From: Clostridia bacterium
GTDB lineage: Bacteria; Bacillota; Clostridia; Christensenellales; Aristaeellaceae
Direction of reading: 5' to 3'
Length of the DNA stretch: 53,841 nucleotides
Assembly: GCA_017460395.1 (NCBI GenBank)
Contig: JAFUBA010000202.1
Location: 1 to 53,841 of the forward strand
In this document: piece by piece, positions 27,394-35,641 of the stretch
Position numbering within the stretch: the first letter of the stretch is position 1
Layout: every line of letters starts with the position of its first letter
The notes under the pieces: generated by a model
What the model was told of the DNA's origin: nothing
What the model saw: the letters and a program-made list of their open reading frames with translations, nothing else
The model's database searches: none
Program-made: the position numbers and the translations under genes

Positions 27394-29091
27394 ATGGACG
27401 TGCGGGCAAGGGCTGTCGGGGATGCATATGTGCTTCTGGATGCCTTTTCAGAAGATGCGCAGGGAGAGATCTCGGAGGAGGTTTCCAGGCGGATACATGC
27501 GCTGGCGCGCCATCTGAAGTCTCTCGCACTTCCCGGCATCCTGGACATGGTTCCGGGATATGAGTCCCTTCTCCTGATCGTGGATCCCTCGCGGGCAGGC
27601 CGCGAGGAGGTCATACGCACCGTATTTTCTGCCGCAAAGAAAATCTCGGAGGCAGAGGAAGGCTCTAAGAGGCAGTCGAATGGCAGAGAGCTTTCTGCGG
27701 AGCGCGTGATCGAGATTCCGGTGTGCTACGGCGGCGCGTATGGGCCGGACCTTGCGGAGGTTGCGTCGCTCCATGGGCTGCGCGAGGAGGAGGTCGTCTC
27801 CCTGCATGCGGGGCGGACCTATCCTGTCTATATGCTGGGCTTCCTTCCGGGCTTTCCGTACCTGGGCGGTCTGGATCCGCGCCTTCACACGCCGCGGCTG
27901 TCTCAGCCCCGCACCCGGATCCCTGAGGGGAGCGTGGGCATCGGGGGCAGCCAGACCGGCATCTATCCGCTGCCCTCTCCCGGTGGCTGGCGGATCATCG
28001 GCCGGACGCCGATGCGGCTCCTGGGGCCCGAGGGGGATATCCCGTACCGGGCAGGCGACCGGATCCGTTTCGTGCCCATATCGCAGGACACCATGGAGGA
28101 GATGCTCAGGGCACAGGGGAAGGAGCCGGAAGCGGCAGAGCCTGAACGGGATGAAACCCAGGTGTGCCTCAGGGTATTGCAGGGCGGATTTCTCACCACC
28201 GTTCAGGACGGCGGAAGATACGGGCATGCAGGGGAGGGCTACACAGAATGCGGCGCGTGTGACGGGGAACTTGCGGCCTACTGCAATATGCTCTGTGGCA
28301 ATTCTCCTGATATGCACGCGGCCGTCCTTGAGATGACGCTCACGGGGCCGGACCTTCTCTTTGAGGAGGATGCGCTGATCGCCATCTGCGGCTTTGGCCT
28401 GACGCCCTTTCTCCATGACCTGCCCGTCCCCCTCTTTCAGGCTGTGCGCGCGAAAAAGGGCGATGTGCTGCACGTGGGCAGCATCCGGGAGGGAAACAGG
28501 GCCTATCTCGGGATCCGGGGCGGCATCCGGACACGCCCGATGCTCGGCAGCCGTGCGACGGACCTGAAGTGCGGCATCGGGGGATGGAAGGGGAGAGGCC
28601 TTCTGGCAGGCGACCGTGTGCCAGTCGCAGGCAGGGGAAAGATGGATGCAGAGATCCCGATGGCGCAGCCTTGGCCCGTCCCGTGCCTGGAACATCATCC
28701 GCGCGTGCGGTGTACCGTCGGACCGCAGGCGGAGAAGTTTACCCCGGAGAGCGTGGAGCTTTTCGTTTCCGAGTCCTTCACGGTCACGCGGGAGACCGGG
28801 CGGATGGGCATCCGCCTGGAGGGGAAGGAACTTATAGCAGAGGGTGGTTATGATATCCTCTCAGATGCCGTGGTGGCAGGCAGCGTGCAGGTATCCGATC
28901 GGGGGAAGATGATCGTCATGCTGTGCGACCACCAGACCGTCGGCGGGTATGCAAAGATCGCCACCGTCATCTCCGCGGATCTCCCGCTCCTCTCAAGGCT
29001 GTCCCCGGGCGATACGGTGCACTTTGTGCCTGTCACGCCCGGGGAGGCGGAGGAAATCCGGGAAAGAACTCCATGGCTTTCATGGCGATGA
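27394..29091 (+). CDS. pxpB-pxpC: fused 5-oxoprolinase subunits B and C (PxpB-PxpC / KipI-KipA)
   Basis: A 565-residue cytoplasmic fusion. Residues 1-235 are the PxpB/KipI part (LPGILDMVPGYESLLL, MLGFLPGFPYLGGL, GSVGIGGSQTGIYPLPSPGGW regions) and residues about 250-565 the PxpC/KipA, biotin-dependent-carboxylase-like part (VQDGGRYGHAGEG, SRATDLKCGIGG, SDRGKMIVMLCDHQTVGGY). With PxpA this forms the ATP-dependent 5-oxoprolinase that opens 5-oxoproline to glutamate. No pxpA (LamB/YcsF) gene is present in the window. The ATG at 27394 is only 2 nt from the GGGAG site, so the in-frame GTG at 27400 may be the true start. Followed 46 bp later by the regulator gene. Confidence 0.92.
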   Translation: MDVRARAVGDAYVLLDAFSEDAQGEISEEVSRRIHALARHLKSLALPGILDMVPGYESLLLIVDPSRAGREEVIRTVFSAAKKISEAEEGSKRQSNGRELSAERVIEIPVCYGGAYGPDLAEVASLHGLREEEVVSLHAGRTYPVYMLGFLPGFPYLGGLDPRLHTPRLSQPRTRIPEGSVGIGGSQTGIYPLPSPGGWRIIGRTPMRLLGPEGDIPYRAGDRIRFVPISQDTMEEMLRAQGKEPEAAEPERDETQVCLRVLQGGFLTTVQDGGRYGHAGEGYTECGACDGELAAYCNMLCGNSPDMHAAVLEMTLTGPDLLFEEDALIAICGFGLTPFLHDLPVPLFQAVRAKKGDVLHVGSIREGNRAYLGIRGGIRTRPMLGSRATDLKCGIGGWKGRGLLAGDRVPVAGRGKMDAEIPMAQPWPVPCLEHHPRVRCTVGPQAEKFTPESVELFVSESFTVTRETGRMGIRLEGKELIAEGGYDILSDAVVAGSVQVSDRGKMIVMLCDHQTVGGYAKIATVISADLPLLSRLSPGDTVHFVPVTPGEAEEIRERTPWLSWR

Positions 29092-29137
29092 TGCGGAACG
29101 GTCTGATGAAAACACATATTTGCAGGAGGGCGTGAAA

Positions 29138-29620
29138 ATGTATCTGTACCAGAGCAACAAGGGGCGCGGGGCGACGAACAAGGCCGGCATGATGAAGCTG
29201 ACCAGCGGCCAGCGGCTCAAGGAATTCCGGAAGGAAAAGGGGCTGACACAGAAGGAGCTGGGGGAGCAAACGGGATACTCCGCGGCCTACATCTCTCAGG
29301 TGGAATCCGGGCGCATGGATGTGTCAGCGCCTCTGGCAGAAAAGCTCTACACGTTCTACGGCGTGGACCCGAGGTGGATCCTCTATGGCCTCGGCAAGGG
29401 AAAGAAATCGAAACTGAAGGAGGTGCGGTCGGAGATCGGCATCACGCAGGCCGAGATGGCCGCGCAGCTGGGGATCTCGGCGCAATATTACGGGCTTATG
29501 GAGCGCGGGGAATACCCGGTATCAGATCCCGTGGCAAAGGCGATCGAACAGAAATGGGGCATCAGCGCGGGATGGCTTCTGTTTGACATTGGCGACAAGG
29601 TCCTGCGGAAGAACGGTTGA
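29138..29620 (+). CDS. XRE family regulator with two helix-turn-helix domains
   Basis: A 160-residue DNA-binding protein. The first HTH (about residues 21-75) has RLKEFRKEKGLTQKELGEQ and YISQVESGR landmarks; the second (about 88-140) has IGITQAEMAAQLGIS and YYGLMERGE. Each half is followed by a similar W-I/L-L-ending segment (VDPRWILYG and ISAGWLLFD), so the protein looks like an internal duplication. The start at 29138 has GGAGGG 7 nt upstream. It is 46 bp downstream of the oxoprolinase fusion and probably co-transcribed. Its target is unknown; nearby candidates are the oxoprolinase and peptide-import operons. Confidence 0.88.
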   Translation: MYLYQSNKGRGATNKAGMMKLTSGQRLKEFRKEKGLTQKELGEQTGYSAAYISQVESGRMDVSAPLAEKLYTFYGVDPRWILYGLGKGKKSKLKEVRSEIGITQAEMAAQLGISAQYYGLMERGEYPVSDPVAKAIEQKWGISAGWLLFDIGDKVLRKNG

Positions 29621-29700
29621 TGCGGGGCTGAGAAAAGACGGGGAGCAGCCTGGCCACATGCAAAATACAACCGAAATACAATCGCCAGGGTCCGGGCGCG

Positions 29701-29729
29701 TTGACGCGGAGTGGTTTGCGGGCTACAAT
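29701..29729 (+). promoter_or_regulatory. strong promoter of the first peptide-import operon
   Basis: -35 TTGACG (29701-29706), 17-bp spacer, -10 TACAAT (29724-29729): only two mismatches to the sigma-A consensus, the best -35 in the window. The start of transcription is expected near 29736, about 29 nt before the Cys-rich leader ORF. Confidence 0.85.
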
Positions 29730-29764
29730 GCGTCCATCCTGGAAAAACGGAGGAGGAATGTGAC

Positions 29765-29857
29765 ATGACACGAAACCTGTCCTGCATGTGTCTGTGTTTG
29801 TGCAGCTGCAATCAGCGGCACTTTTTGTCATGCGCATGCCAGCACGTATCCAGGTAA
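29765..29857 (+). CDS. Cys-rich leader peptide (candidate attenuator uORF)
   Basis: A 30-codon ORF with an ATG preceded by GGAGGA. Seven codons are Cys (29783, 29789, 29795, 29801, 29807, 29831, 29837); the first five alternate with other residues in a C-x-C-x-C-x-C-x-C run. It begins about 29 nt after the predicted transcription start and stops 18 nt before a terminator, with the ABC importer following. This order (promoter, short ORF rich in one codon, terminator, transport operon) is the layout of ribosome-mediated attenuators such as the trp leader. Cys as control codon is inference. It could instead be a small Cys-rich metal-binding peptide, but it has no signal peptide and no known family. 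Confidence 0.65.
   Translation: MTRNLSCMCLCLCSCNQRHFLSCACQHVSR
29800..29826 (+). promoter_or_regulatory. hairpin plus U-tract inside the leader ORF
   Basis: GTGC-A-GCTG (29800-29808) pairs with CAGC-G-GCAC (29813-29821), loop CAAT, followed by T5 (29822-29826). It covers Cys codons four and five. It has the form of a terminator that a translating ribosome would melt. Confidence 0.5.
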
Positions 29858-29875
29858 GTCAGCCGATATGTTCAG

Positions 29876-29903
29876 GGGGCATCCGCATGGATGCCTCTTT
29901 TTT
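29876..29903 (+). terminator. attenuator-type terminator before the first importer operon
   Basis: A 9-bp stem (29876-29884 with 29889-29897, including one G-U pair), loop GCAT, then TCTTTTTT. Bases 29878-29882 (GGCAT) could instead pair with 29836-29840 (ATGCC) in the leader ORF, which would break the terminator. Between here and the ATG at 30023 nothing else is seen. Confidence 0.7.
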
Positions 29904-30022
29904 GATGCCATGGAACACCCGGACATCTGAAAAAGGATCCACCCGGAAGACATCCCCTGGCGTATCGAAACGCAGTATCGTCACTACCCTTGAAGAAAAG
30001 GGATAAAGAAAGGAAGAAACAC

Positions 30023-31612
30023 ATGCGGAACAAGAAGGCATTTTTCAGTCTCCTCCTCGCCCTCGCGCTGCTCTTTGGCCAGCTGGTGCCGGCCGTGGCT
30101 GAGGACAGCAAGACCGTGAACATCGGTGTGACCAGCACCCTGACGACCCTCTCGCCCCTTGCGATGGACAACACCGAGATCGTCAAGTATGCGGCATCCC
30201 TGGTGTTCCTCCCCCTGGTGGAGCTGAACCGGGAGCTGGAGTTTGTGCCCCAGCTGGCGGAGAGCATCACCACGGAGGACAACCTGAACTTTGTCATCAC
30301 CCTCAGGGAGGGTGCAGCCTGGTCTGACGGGACGCCCGTGACTGCAGAGGATGTGGAATACACCCTCGTGCTGGCGGCGGACCCGGATACCGCCAATGCC
30401 TCCCTTGCCATGTATGCTGTGGAGGGCACCGATGACGGCGGCCTCATTGAACGCGGCGCGCAGAGCATCTCGGGTGTGAAGGTCCAGGATGAAAAGACCC
30501 TCACGGTCACCATGAAGTGGCCCACAGCCCTGTATACCTTCGAGAACAATTTCGGCCGCTATCTTCTGACGGTGCCCAAGCATGTCGTGGAGAAGCTGGA
30601 GCGCGAAAGCCTGCTCACGAATCCCTGGTTCAATCAGCCGGACGTGATCTCGGGCCCCTATTTCATCCAGCAGGCGGATCTGCAGCACTATGTGCACTTT
30701 GTGGCCAATGAGAGCTATTTCCTGGGTGCACCGAAGATCCGCTACCTCAACATGAACGTCGTCTCCGCCGCCCAGATGCTCTCCGGCCTCACCAGCGGGG
30801 AGATTGACCTGGTGCAGCAGACCATGGGCTCCATCCCGGTGGAGGACTATGAGGCCGTGCGGAACCTCGCGGGCGTGAAGGCCGTTCGCGGCACGCCTGT
30901 CACCAACGAATCCATCTTCATCAACACCGCCCGCGTCAGCGATGCACGCATCCGCAAGGCCCTGCTCCTGGGCATGGACCGTGAGAGCATGTTTGATGCA
31001 CTTCTGGAGGGCAATGGCGAACTGGTGGACGGCTTCCTGGTCAGCGCATCCCCCTATTTCGCAGAGGACCTTGGTGTGACCGCCTACGATCCCGAGGAGG
31101 CCAGGCGCCTGGTGGACGAGGCGAAGGCGGACGGAGCCGAGACCAACCTGACCTGGTATGTGAACTCCTCCGAGAGCACCTGGGGACAGGCAGTGGAATA
31201 CTTTGCCGCCATGTTTGAGGAGATCGGCCTGCACATCGAGATCCGCACCGTGGACCTGGCAAACCTGATGGACATTGCAGGGAACGGCGAACATGACATC
31301 ATGAGCGTGGAATACACCTATGCGCCGGTGGATCCCTACACCGATGTGGCATGGCTCCTGGGCGGCGAAGGCAGCTGGACCGGGTATTCTACCGATGAAG
31401 TGGCTCAGGCACTTGCGCTCACCCAGGAACTGACGGACGTAGACGAGATTACCCAGCAGTTTCTCGTGGTGGACCGGGCGATGCAGGACGATGTGGCCAT
31501 GATTTCCGGCTGGGTCCTGGCAAGTCTTGGCGCCGTGAACGAGCGCGTGACGGGCGCCGAGCCGGACGTGTTCGGCACCTTTGTGGACGTGCAGAACTGG
31601 GATATTCAGTAA
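30023..31612 (+). CDS. peptide ABC transporter substrate-binding protein (family 5), system 1
   Basis: A 529-residue exported solute-binding protein of the oligopeptide/dipeptide/nickel family. Signal peptide about residues 1-25 with cleavage near AVAED. Family landmarks: FLPLVELNRELEFVPQLAES, LREGAAWSDGTPVTAEDV and DARIRKALLLGMDRE. There is no lipobox Cys and apparently no Cys at all in the protein, which is unusual for a Gram-positive binding protein because a lipid anchor normally keeps it at the membrane. The start at 30023 has AAAGGAAG upstream. It is the first gene of the SBP-D-F-B-C operon behind the Cys-rich leader. The ligand is unknown. Confidence 0.93.
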   Translation: MRNKKAFFSLLLALALLFGQLVPAVAEDSKTVNIGVTSTLTTLSPLAMDNTEIVKYAASLVFLPLVELNRELEFVPQLAESITTEDNLNFVITLREGAAWSDGTPVTAEDVEYTLVLAADPDTANASLAMYAVEGTDDGGLIERGAQSISGVKVQDEKTLTVTMKWPTALYTFENNFGRYLLTVPKHVVEKLERESLLTNPWFNQPDVISGPYFIQQADLQHYVHFVANESYFLGAPKIRYLNMNVVSAAQMLSGLTSGEIDLVQQTMGSIPVEDYEAVRNLAGVKAVRGTPVTNESIFINTARVSDARIRKALLLGMDRESMFDALLEGNGELVDGFLVSASPYFAEDLGVTAYDPEEARRLVDEAKADGAETNLTWYVNSSESTWGQAVEYFAAMFEEIGLHIEIRTVDLANLMDIAGNGEHDIMSVEYTYAPVDPYTDVAWLLGGEGSWTGYSTDEVAQALALTQELTDVDEITQQFLVVDRAMQDDVAMISGWVLASLGAVNERVTGAEPDVFGTFVDVQNWDIQ

Positions 31613-31617
31613 CATAA

Positions 31618-31660
31618 GAAGCAGCAGGCATCCGCCGTGGAGGGGGATGCCTGCTGCTTC
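31618..31660 (+). promoter_or_regulatory. intercistronic hairpin after binding protein 1
   Basis: A perfect 16-bp stem (31618-31633 with 31645-31660) with an 11-nt loop, 5 nt after the stop codon. No U-tract follows. It probably protects or processes the binding-protein mRNA so that it outlasts the rest of the operon. Confidence 0.7.
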
Positions 31661-31690
31661 GAGAACTGGACGATTGCGGGAGGTGATGGC

Positions 31691-32698
31691 TTGGCACTGC
31701 TCGACATCCGAAATCTGAACATCCGCTTTTCTTCCTCTGCAAATAAGGGCAAAAGGAAAAAGGCGGAGAGTGCCCCGTTCCACGCTGTGTCGGATCTGAA
31801 CCTGCAGGTGCAGGAGGGTGAGATCGTGTGCCTTGTGGGGGAGAGCGGGAGCGGCAAGAGCGTGAGTGCCATGTCGATCCTGGGACTGCTTGCGGGCACC
31901 GGACGGGTGGAGGGGGAAATTCTTTTTTCGGGAAAGAATCTTCTGAGCCTCACAGAGCGCGAGATGGATGAGGTCCGCGGGCGCGGGATTGCCATGATCT
32001 TTCAGGACATCATGTACAGTCTGAATCCTGTTTTGACCATCGGCTTTCAGATGGTGGAGGGCCTTCGGCGGCACATGCGCATGGGTGAGGGAGATGCCCG
32101 GAAAAGGGCGATGCAGCTCCTTGAAAAAACCGGCCTCCCGGATCCCCAGCAGGTCATGCGCAAGTACCCCCACCAGCTCTCCGGCGGGCAGCGGCAGCGC
32201 GTGATGATCGCCATGGCGCTCACCTGCAGCCCGAAGCTCCTCATCGCAGACGAGCCCACCACGGCGCTGGATGTGACCATTCAGCTGCAGATCATGGAGC
32301 TGATCCGGTCCCTTCGGGACGAGACCGGCATGGGCGTGCTGCTCATCACCCACGATATCGGGGTGGTGGCGGAGATGGCCGACAGGGTGTATGTGATGTA
32401 CGCGGGCCAGTGCGTGGAGGAGGGGAGCGTGGAAAAGGTCCTGGGACATCCGTCTCATCCCTATACGCTTGCGCTCATGCAGTCTGTACCCGCCATTCAC
32501 CAGAGCCGGGACAGAAGCCTTTTTTCCATTGACGGCGCGGTGCCGGAGAGATACGATCTTCTGCCCGGGTGCCGCTTTGCCACAAGGTGCCCGAAGCGGG
32601 CATCGTGCCCCTATACTGCGGATGACACACTCTATGAGACATCGGGCGGTCATGTCAGGTGCCGCCTGAGCGCGCAGACAGGAGGCGGGGCGGCATGA
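31691..32698 (+). CDS. oligopeptide ABC transporter ATPase, OppD/DppD type, system 1
   Basis: A normal-length (335 residues) importer ATPase. Walker A GESGSGKS, Q-loop FQDIMYSLNP, signature LSGGQRQR, Walker B LLIADEPTTALD, and the H-loop in LLITHDIG. The C-terminal oligopeptide-transporter domain has the four-Cys pattern CRFATRCPKRASC plus a later Cys, known in Dpp-type ATPases to hold an iron-sulfur cluster. The start is TTG at 31691 with GGGAGG 7 nt upstream. Its stop overlaps the start of the OppF-type gene (ATGA). Confidence 0.95.
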   Translation: MALLDIRNLNIRFSSSANKGKRKKAESAPFHAVSDLNLQVQEGEIVCLVGESGSGKSVSAMSILGLLAGTGRVEGEILFSGKNLLSLTEREMDEVRGRGIAMIFQDIMYSLNPVLTIGFQMVEGLRRHMRMGEGDARKRAMQLLEKTGLPDPQQVMRKYPHQLSGGQRQRVMIAMALTCSPKLLIADEPTTALDVTIQLQIMELIRSLRDETGMGVLLITHDIGVVAEMADRVYVMYAGQCVEEGSVEKVLGHPSHPYTLALMQSVPAIHQSRDRSLFSIDGAVPERYDLLPGCRFATRCPKRASCPYTADDTLYETSGGHVRCRLSAQTGGGAA

Positions 32699-33672
32699 GC
32701 GGGACGGCACTGAGTGTAAAGCACCTGTCCAAGAGCTACAGATCGCACGGCAGCGTCACCGATGCCGTGCGGGACGTCACCCTGTCTGTGAGAAAGGGCG
32801 AATGCTTCGGGATCGTGGGGGAGAGCGGCAGTGGCAAATCCACCCTTGCACGGCTCATCATGTGCCTGGAAAAGGCGGACGCGGGAGAAATCTATCTGGG
32901 AGGTGAGCGCCTCGACCTATTGGGCGAGCGGGCGCTGAAGCCGCATCGGCGGCGCTTCCAGATGGTCTTTCAGGACAGCGGATCCTCCCTGAATCCCAGA
33001 AAGCAGATCGCCCGCCAGATTTTGGATCCTCTCCGCTATCACGGGCTTCTTGACGGGAAGGACCCGGAGGAGGTGCTGAGGACCTATCTTGACGCGGTGG
33101 GCCTTGCCGGTGAGATGGGCGGGCGGTATCCGCACGAACTCTCCGGCGGACAGCGGCAGAGGGTGTGCCTTGCGCGGGCCATGGCCCTGGAGCCGGAGAT
33201 CCTGATCCTGGACGAGCCGGTTTCGGCACTGGATGTGTCCATCCAGGCGCAGATTCTGAATCTTCTCAGAAGACTGCAGCAGGAAATGCATCTGACCATG
33301 GTGTTCATCGGCCACGGCCTCGGCGCCGTCCACTATGTGTCGGACCGCCTGGCGGTCATGTACGCAGGCCAGGTGGTGGAGGAGGGGGACAGCGATGAGG
33401 TGTTTTCCAGTCCCTGCCACCCCTATACCCGGGCTCTGGTGGACGCGGCGCCCTCCGGGGATGTCCGGGAAAAGCAAAGGGCGCGGGTGCACCTGAAGGG
33501 GGAGCTTGGGCGTGTCGGCGCGCTCGACGGCTGCCCGCTTCTTCCGAGGTGCCCGTACAGTGATGCACTCTGCAGCGGGTGTGATCTTTCACTGAGGAGC
33601 GTGGATGCACGCGGGGAGCACCTGAGCCGGTGCATGAGAGCCAGGGATACGGGAGAGGAGGCAAAGAACTGA
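32695..33672 (+). CDS. oligopeptide ABC transporter ATPase, OppF/DppF type, system 1
   Basis: The second importer ATPase, 325 residues, normal for the family. Walker A GESGSGKST, Q-loop FQDSGSSLNPR, signature LSGGQRQR, Walker B ILILDEPVSALD. The C-terminus also has a Cys cluster (CPLLPRCPYSDALC). It starts inside the stop codon of the OppD-type gene and ends 1 nt before the permease start, so the genes are tightly coupled. Confidence 0.95.
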   Translation: MSGTALSVKHLSKSYRSHGSVTDAVRDVTLSVRKGECFGIVGESGSGKSTLARLIMCLEKADAGEIYLGGERLDLLGERALKPHRRRFQMVFQDSGSSLNPRKQIARQILDPLRYHGLLDGKDPEEVLRTYLDAVGLAGEMGGRYPHELSGGQRQRVCLARAMALEPEILILDEPVSALDVSIQAQILNLLRRLQQEMHLTMVFIGHGLGAVHYVSDRLAVMYAGQVVEEGDSDEVFSSPCHPYTRALVDAAPSGDVREKQRARVHLKGELGRVGALDGCPLLPRCPYSDALCSGCDLSLRSVDARGEHLSRCMRARDTGEEAKN

Positions 33673-33673
33673 C

Positions 33674-34618
33674 ATGGGAAAATATGTACTGAAAAAGCTG
33701 CTTCTTGCGATCCCGATCCTTCTTGGCATCACCATCATCGACTACGGACTCATGTCCCTGGCCGGCAGTCCCCTTGACATGCTGACCGGGCCGAGGATGA
33801 CCCAGGAGGCCATCGCGCTCAGGGCAGAGCGGTGGGGACTCAATGAACCGGTGTACATGCAGTACCTGCACTGGCTCTGGGAGGTCCTGCACGGGAACCT
33901 GGGGTACTCCATCAAGAGCTATCAGCCGGTGTCGGAGATGATCGGCAGCCACGTGGGACCGACCCTTCTTCTGATGGGCACAAGCCTTCTTCTGGGGCTC
34001 ATCATCGCCATACCGGCCGGCGTCTACAGCGCGGTGCACCGCTACAAGAAGCGGGACTATGCCGTGGTGTCCATGTCCTTCATCTTCTCATCCATTCCGG
34101 GCTTTTTCTTCGCGCTGATCCTGATCTTCTTTCTGACCGTGCGCCTCGGCTGGCTCCCGTCCTCCGGGATGTCTACGCCCGGAACAGGCGGGGATGCGGC
34201 AGATGTGCTTCGGCACCTGATCATGCCGGCGCTCGTTCTCTCGGTGGAGGTTGCGGGCAGCAACATCCGCTATATCCGCTCGAGCGTCCTGGAGATCCTT
34301 GAGATGGATTACATCCGCACGGCGCGTGCAAAGGGGATCGGGCGGCGGAGGGTGATCGACACCCATGCCTTCAGAAATGCACTCCTGCCCATTGTGACGG
34401 TCATAGGCATGCAGATCCCCACGCTCTTTGGCGGGGCGGTGATTGTGGAACAGATCTTCTCCTGGCCGGGCCTTGGCCTTGTGACCATGAGCGCGGTGAT
34501 GGGCAGGGATTATCCGGTGGTGATGGGTGTATGCCTCCTCTCCGCCGTGGTGGTCCTGGCTGCAAATCTCCTGACGGATCTGATCTATGCCCTGGTGGAT
34601 CCGACGATCAAGTACTAG
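33674..34618 (+). CDS. oligopeptide ABC transporter permease, OppB/DppB type, system 1
   Basis: A 314-residue inner permease with six membrane segments. The opening MGKYVLKKLLLAIPILLGI and the EAA-type coupling loop (YIRTARAKGIGRRRVIDTHAFRNALLP region, key residues ARAKG and HAFRNAL) are typical of OppB. GGAGAGGAGG precedes the start. It forms the channel with the OppC-type permease, which starts 12 bp downstream. Confidence 0.95.
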   Translation: MGKYVLKKLLLAIPILLGITIIDYGLMSLAGSPLDMLTGPRMTQEAIALRAERWGLNEPVYMQYLHWLWEVLHGNLGYSIKSYQPVSEMIGSHVGPTLLLMGTSLLLGLIIAIPAGVYSAVHRYKKRDYAVVSMSFIFSSIPGFFFALILIFFLTVRLGWLPSSGMSTPGTGGDAADVLRHLIMPALVLSVEVAGSNIRYIRSSVLEILEMDYIRTARAKGIGRRRVIDTHAFRNALLPIVTVIGMQIPTLFGGAVIVEQIFSWPGLGLVTMSAVMGRDYPVVMGVCLLSAVVVLAANLLTDLIYALVDPTIKY

Positions 34619-34630
34619 GAGCGGGAAGGT

Positions 34631-35515
34631 ATGAGAAATCAACGTGAGCATCCGACCGCAAAGAAGAAAGGCCTCATGGAGCGGTCTCCGGCCCTTCAGC
34701 GGTTCTGCCGCCACCGTCTGGCGGTCATCTGTCTCTTTATCCTCACCTTCATGGTGGCCATGGCGCTGCTGGCGCCGGTCCTGACACCCTATGCCCCCAC
34801 CAAGCCTTCCGGCAAGTTCAGCCAGGGCCCGAGCCTCGAACACCTGCTGGGCACCGACAGGATCGGACGGGACATGCTGACAAGGATCCTCTACGGGATG
34901 CGCGTGTCGCTCCTGGTGGGCTTTCTTGCTACCTTGATTTCCACCTTCATCGGGGTGGTGCTGGGACTCATCTCAGGGTATGTCGGCGGATGGGTGGACA
35001 AGTGCCTGATGGCCCTGACTGACATGGTCATGTCCTTTCCCTATATCCTTCTGGTGCTGGTGGCTGCCTCCATCTTTCAGCCGGGGATGTGGTCCATCAT
35101 CCTGATCCTGGGGTTTGTGGACTGGCCTGGCGTCACGCGACTCGTGCGGGGCAATGTGCTGAGCCTCAGGGAAATGAACTATATCAGAAGCGACCGTACG
35201 GCCGGCATGCCCTGGCACTATATCCTCTTTTCCGAGATCCTGCCAAACACGATGGCACCGGTCCTGGTGTATGCCACCAGCGTCTTTGCCCTGTCGATTC
35301 TCGATGAGGCAGCCCTGTCCTTTCTCGGCATGGGTGTACAGCCGCCGACTCCGTCCCTCGGCAACATTCTCAACGGCGCAGAGTCCATGTCCGTGCTGAC
35401 CGGCAAACCGTGGATGTGGATCCCTGCGGGGGTAGCGATCATCCTTCTGGTGGTATGCATCAATTTCGTGGGCGATGCCCTGCGGGACGCCCTGGATCCA
35501 AGGAACCTGAGATAA
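34631..35515 (+). CDS. oligopeptide ABC transporter permease, OppC/DppC type, system 1
   Basis: A 294-residue permease with six membrane segments, normal length. The LLGTDRIGRDMLTRILYGMR motif after the first membrane helix and the coupling loop (YIRSDRTAGMPWHYILFSEILPN region) mark the OppC group. It contrasts with the 515-residue counterpart in system 2. This is the last gene of system 1; a hairpin with a U-tract follows at 35531-35590. Confidence 0.95.
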   Translation: MRNQREHPTAKKKGLMERSPALQRFCRHRLAVICLFILTFMVAMALLAPVLTPYAPTKPSGKFSQGPSLEHLLGTDRIGRDMLTRILYGMRVSLLVGFLATLISTFIGVVLGLISGYVGGWVDKCLMALTDMVMSFPYILLVLVAASIFQPGMWSIILILGFVDWPGVTRLVRGNVLSLREMNYIRSDRTAGMPWHYILFSEILPNTMAPVLVYATSVFALSILDEAALSFLGMGVQPPTPSLGNILNGAESMSVLTGKPWMWIPAGVAIILLVVCINFVGDALRDALDPRNLR

Positions 35516-35530
35516 CCTGAAACCATATAC

Positions 35531-35590
35531 TGTATCCGCGCCCGGAAGGCTCTGAAAGACCAAGATGGTCTGCGGGTACAAACGGTTTTT
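35531..35590 (+). terminator. probable terminator of importer operon 1
   Basis: TGTATCCGC (35531-35539) pairs with GCGGGTACA (35572-35580) through one G-U pair, with an inner 6-bp hairpin (35557-35562 with 35566-35571). AACGG then T5 follow. The loop is large, so termination may be partial and the C39-like gene may be reached by read-through. Confidence 0.45.
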
Positions 35591-35641
35591 CATCAAAGAT
35601 CACGCGAAAAGCACAGGCATTTTCTAGAAAGCGAGCAAAAA

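Noticed and set aside
29984-32710. A 908-codon minus-strand open frame opposite the first importer operon
   Set aside because: It is antisense to a binding protein and an ATPase that are unmistakable, has no recognisable domain and arises from the GC-rich codon pattern.
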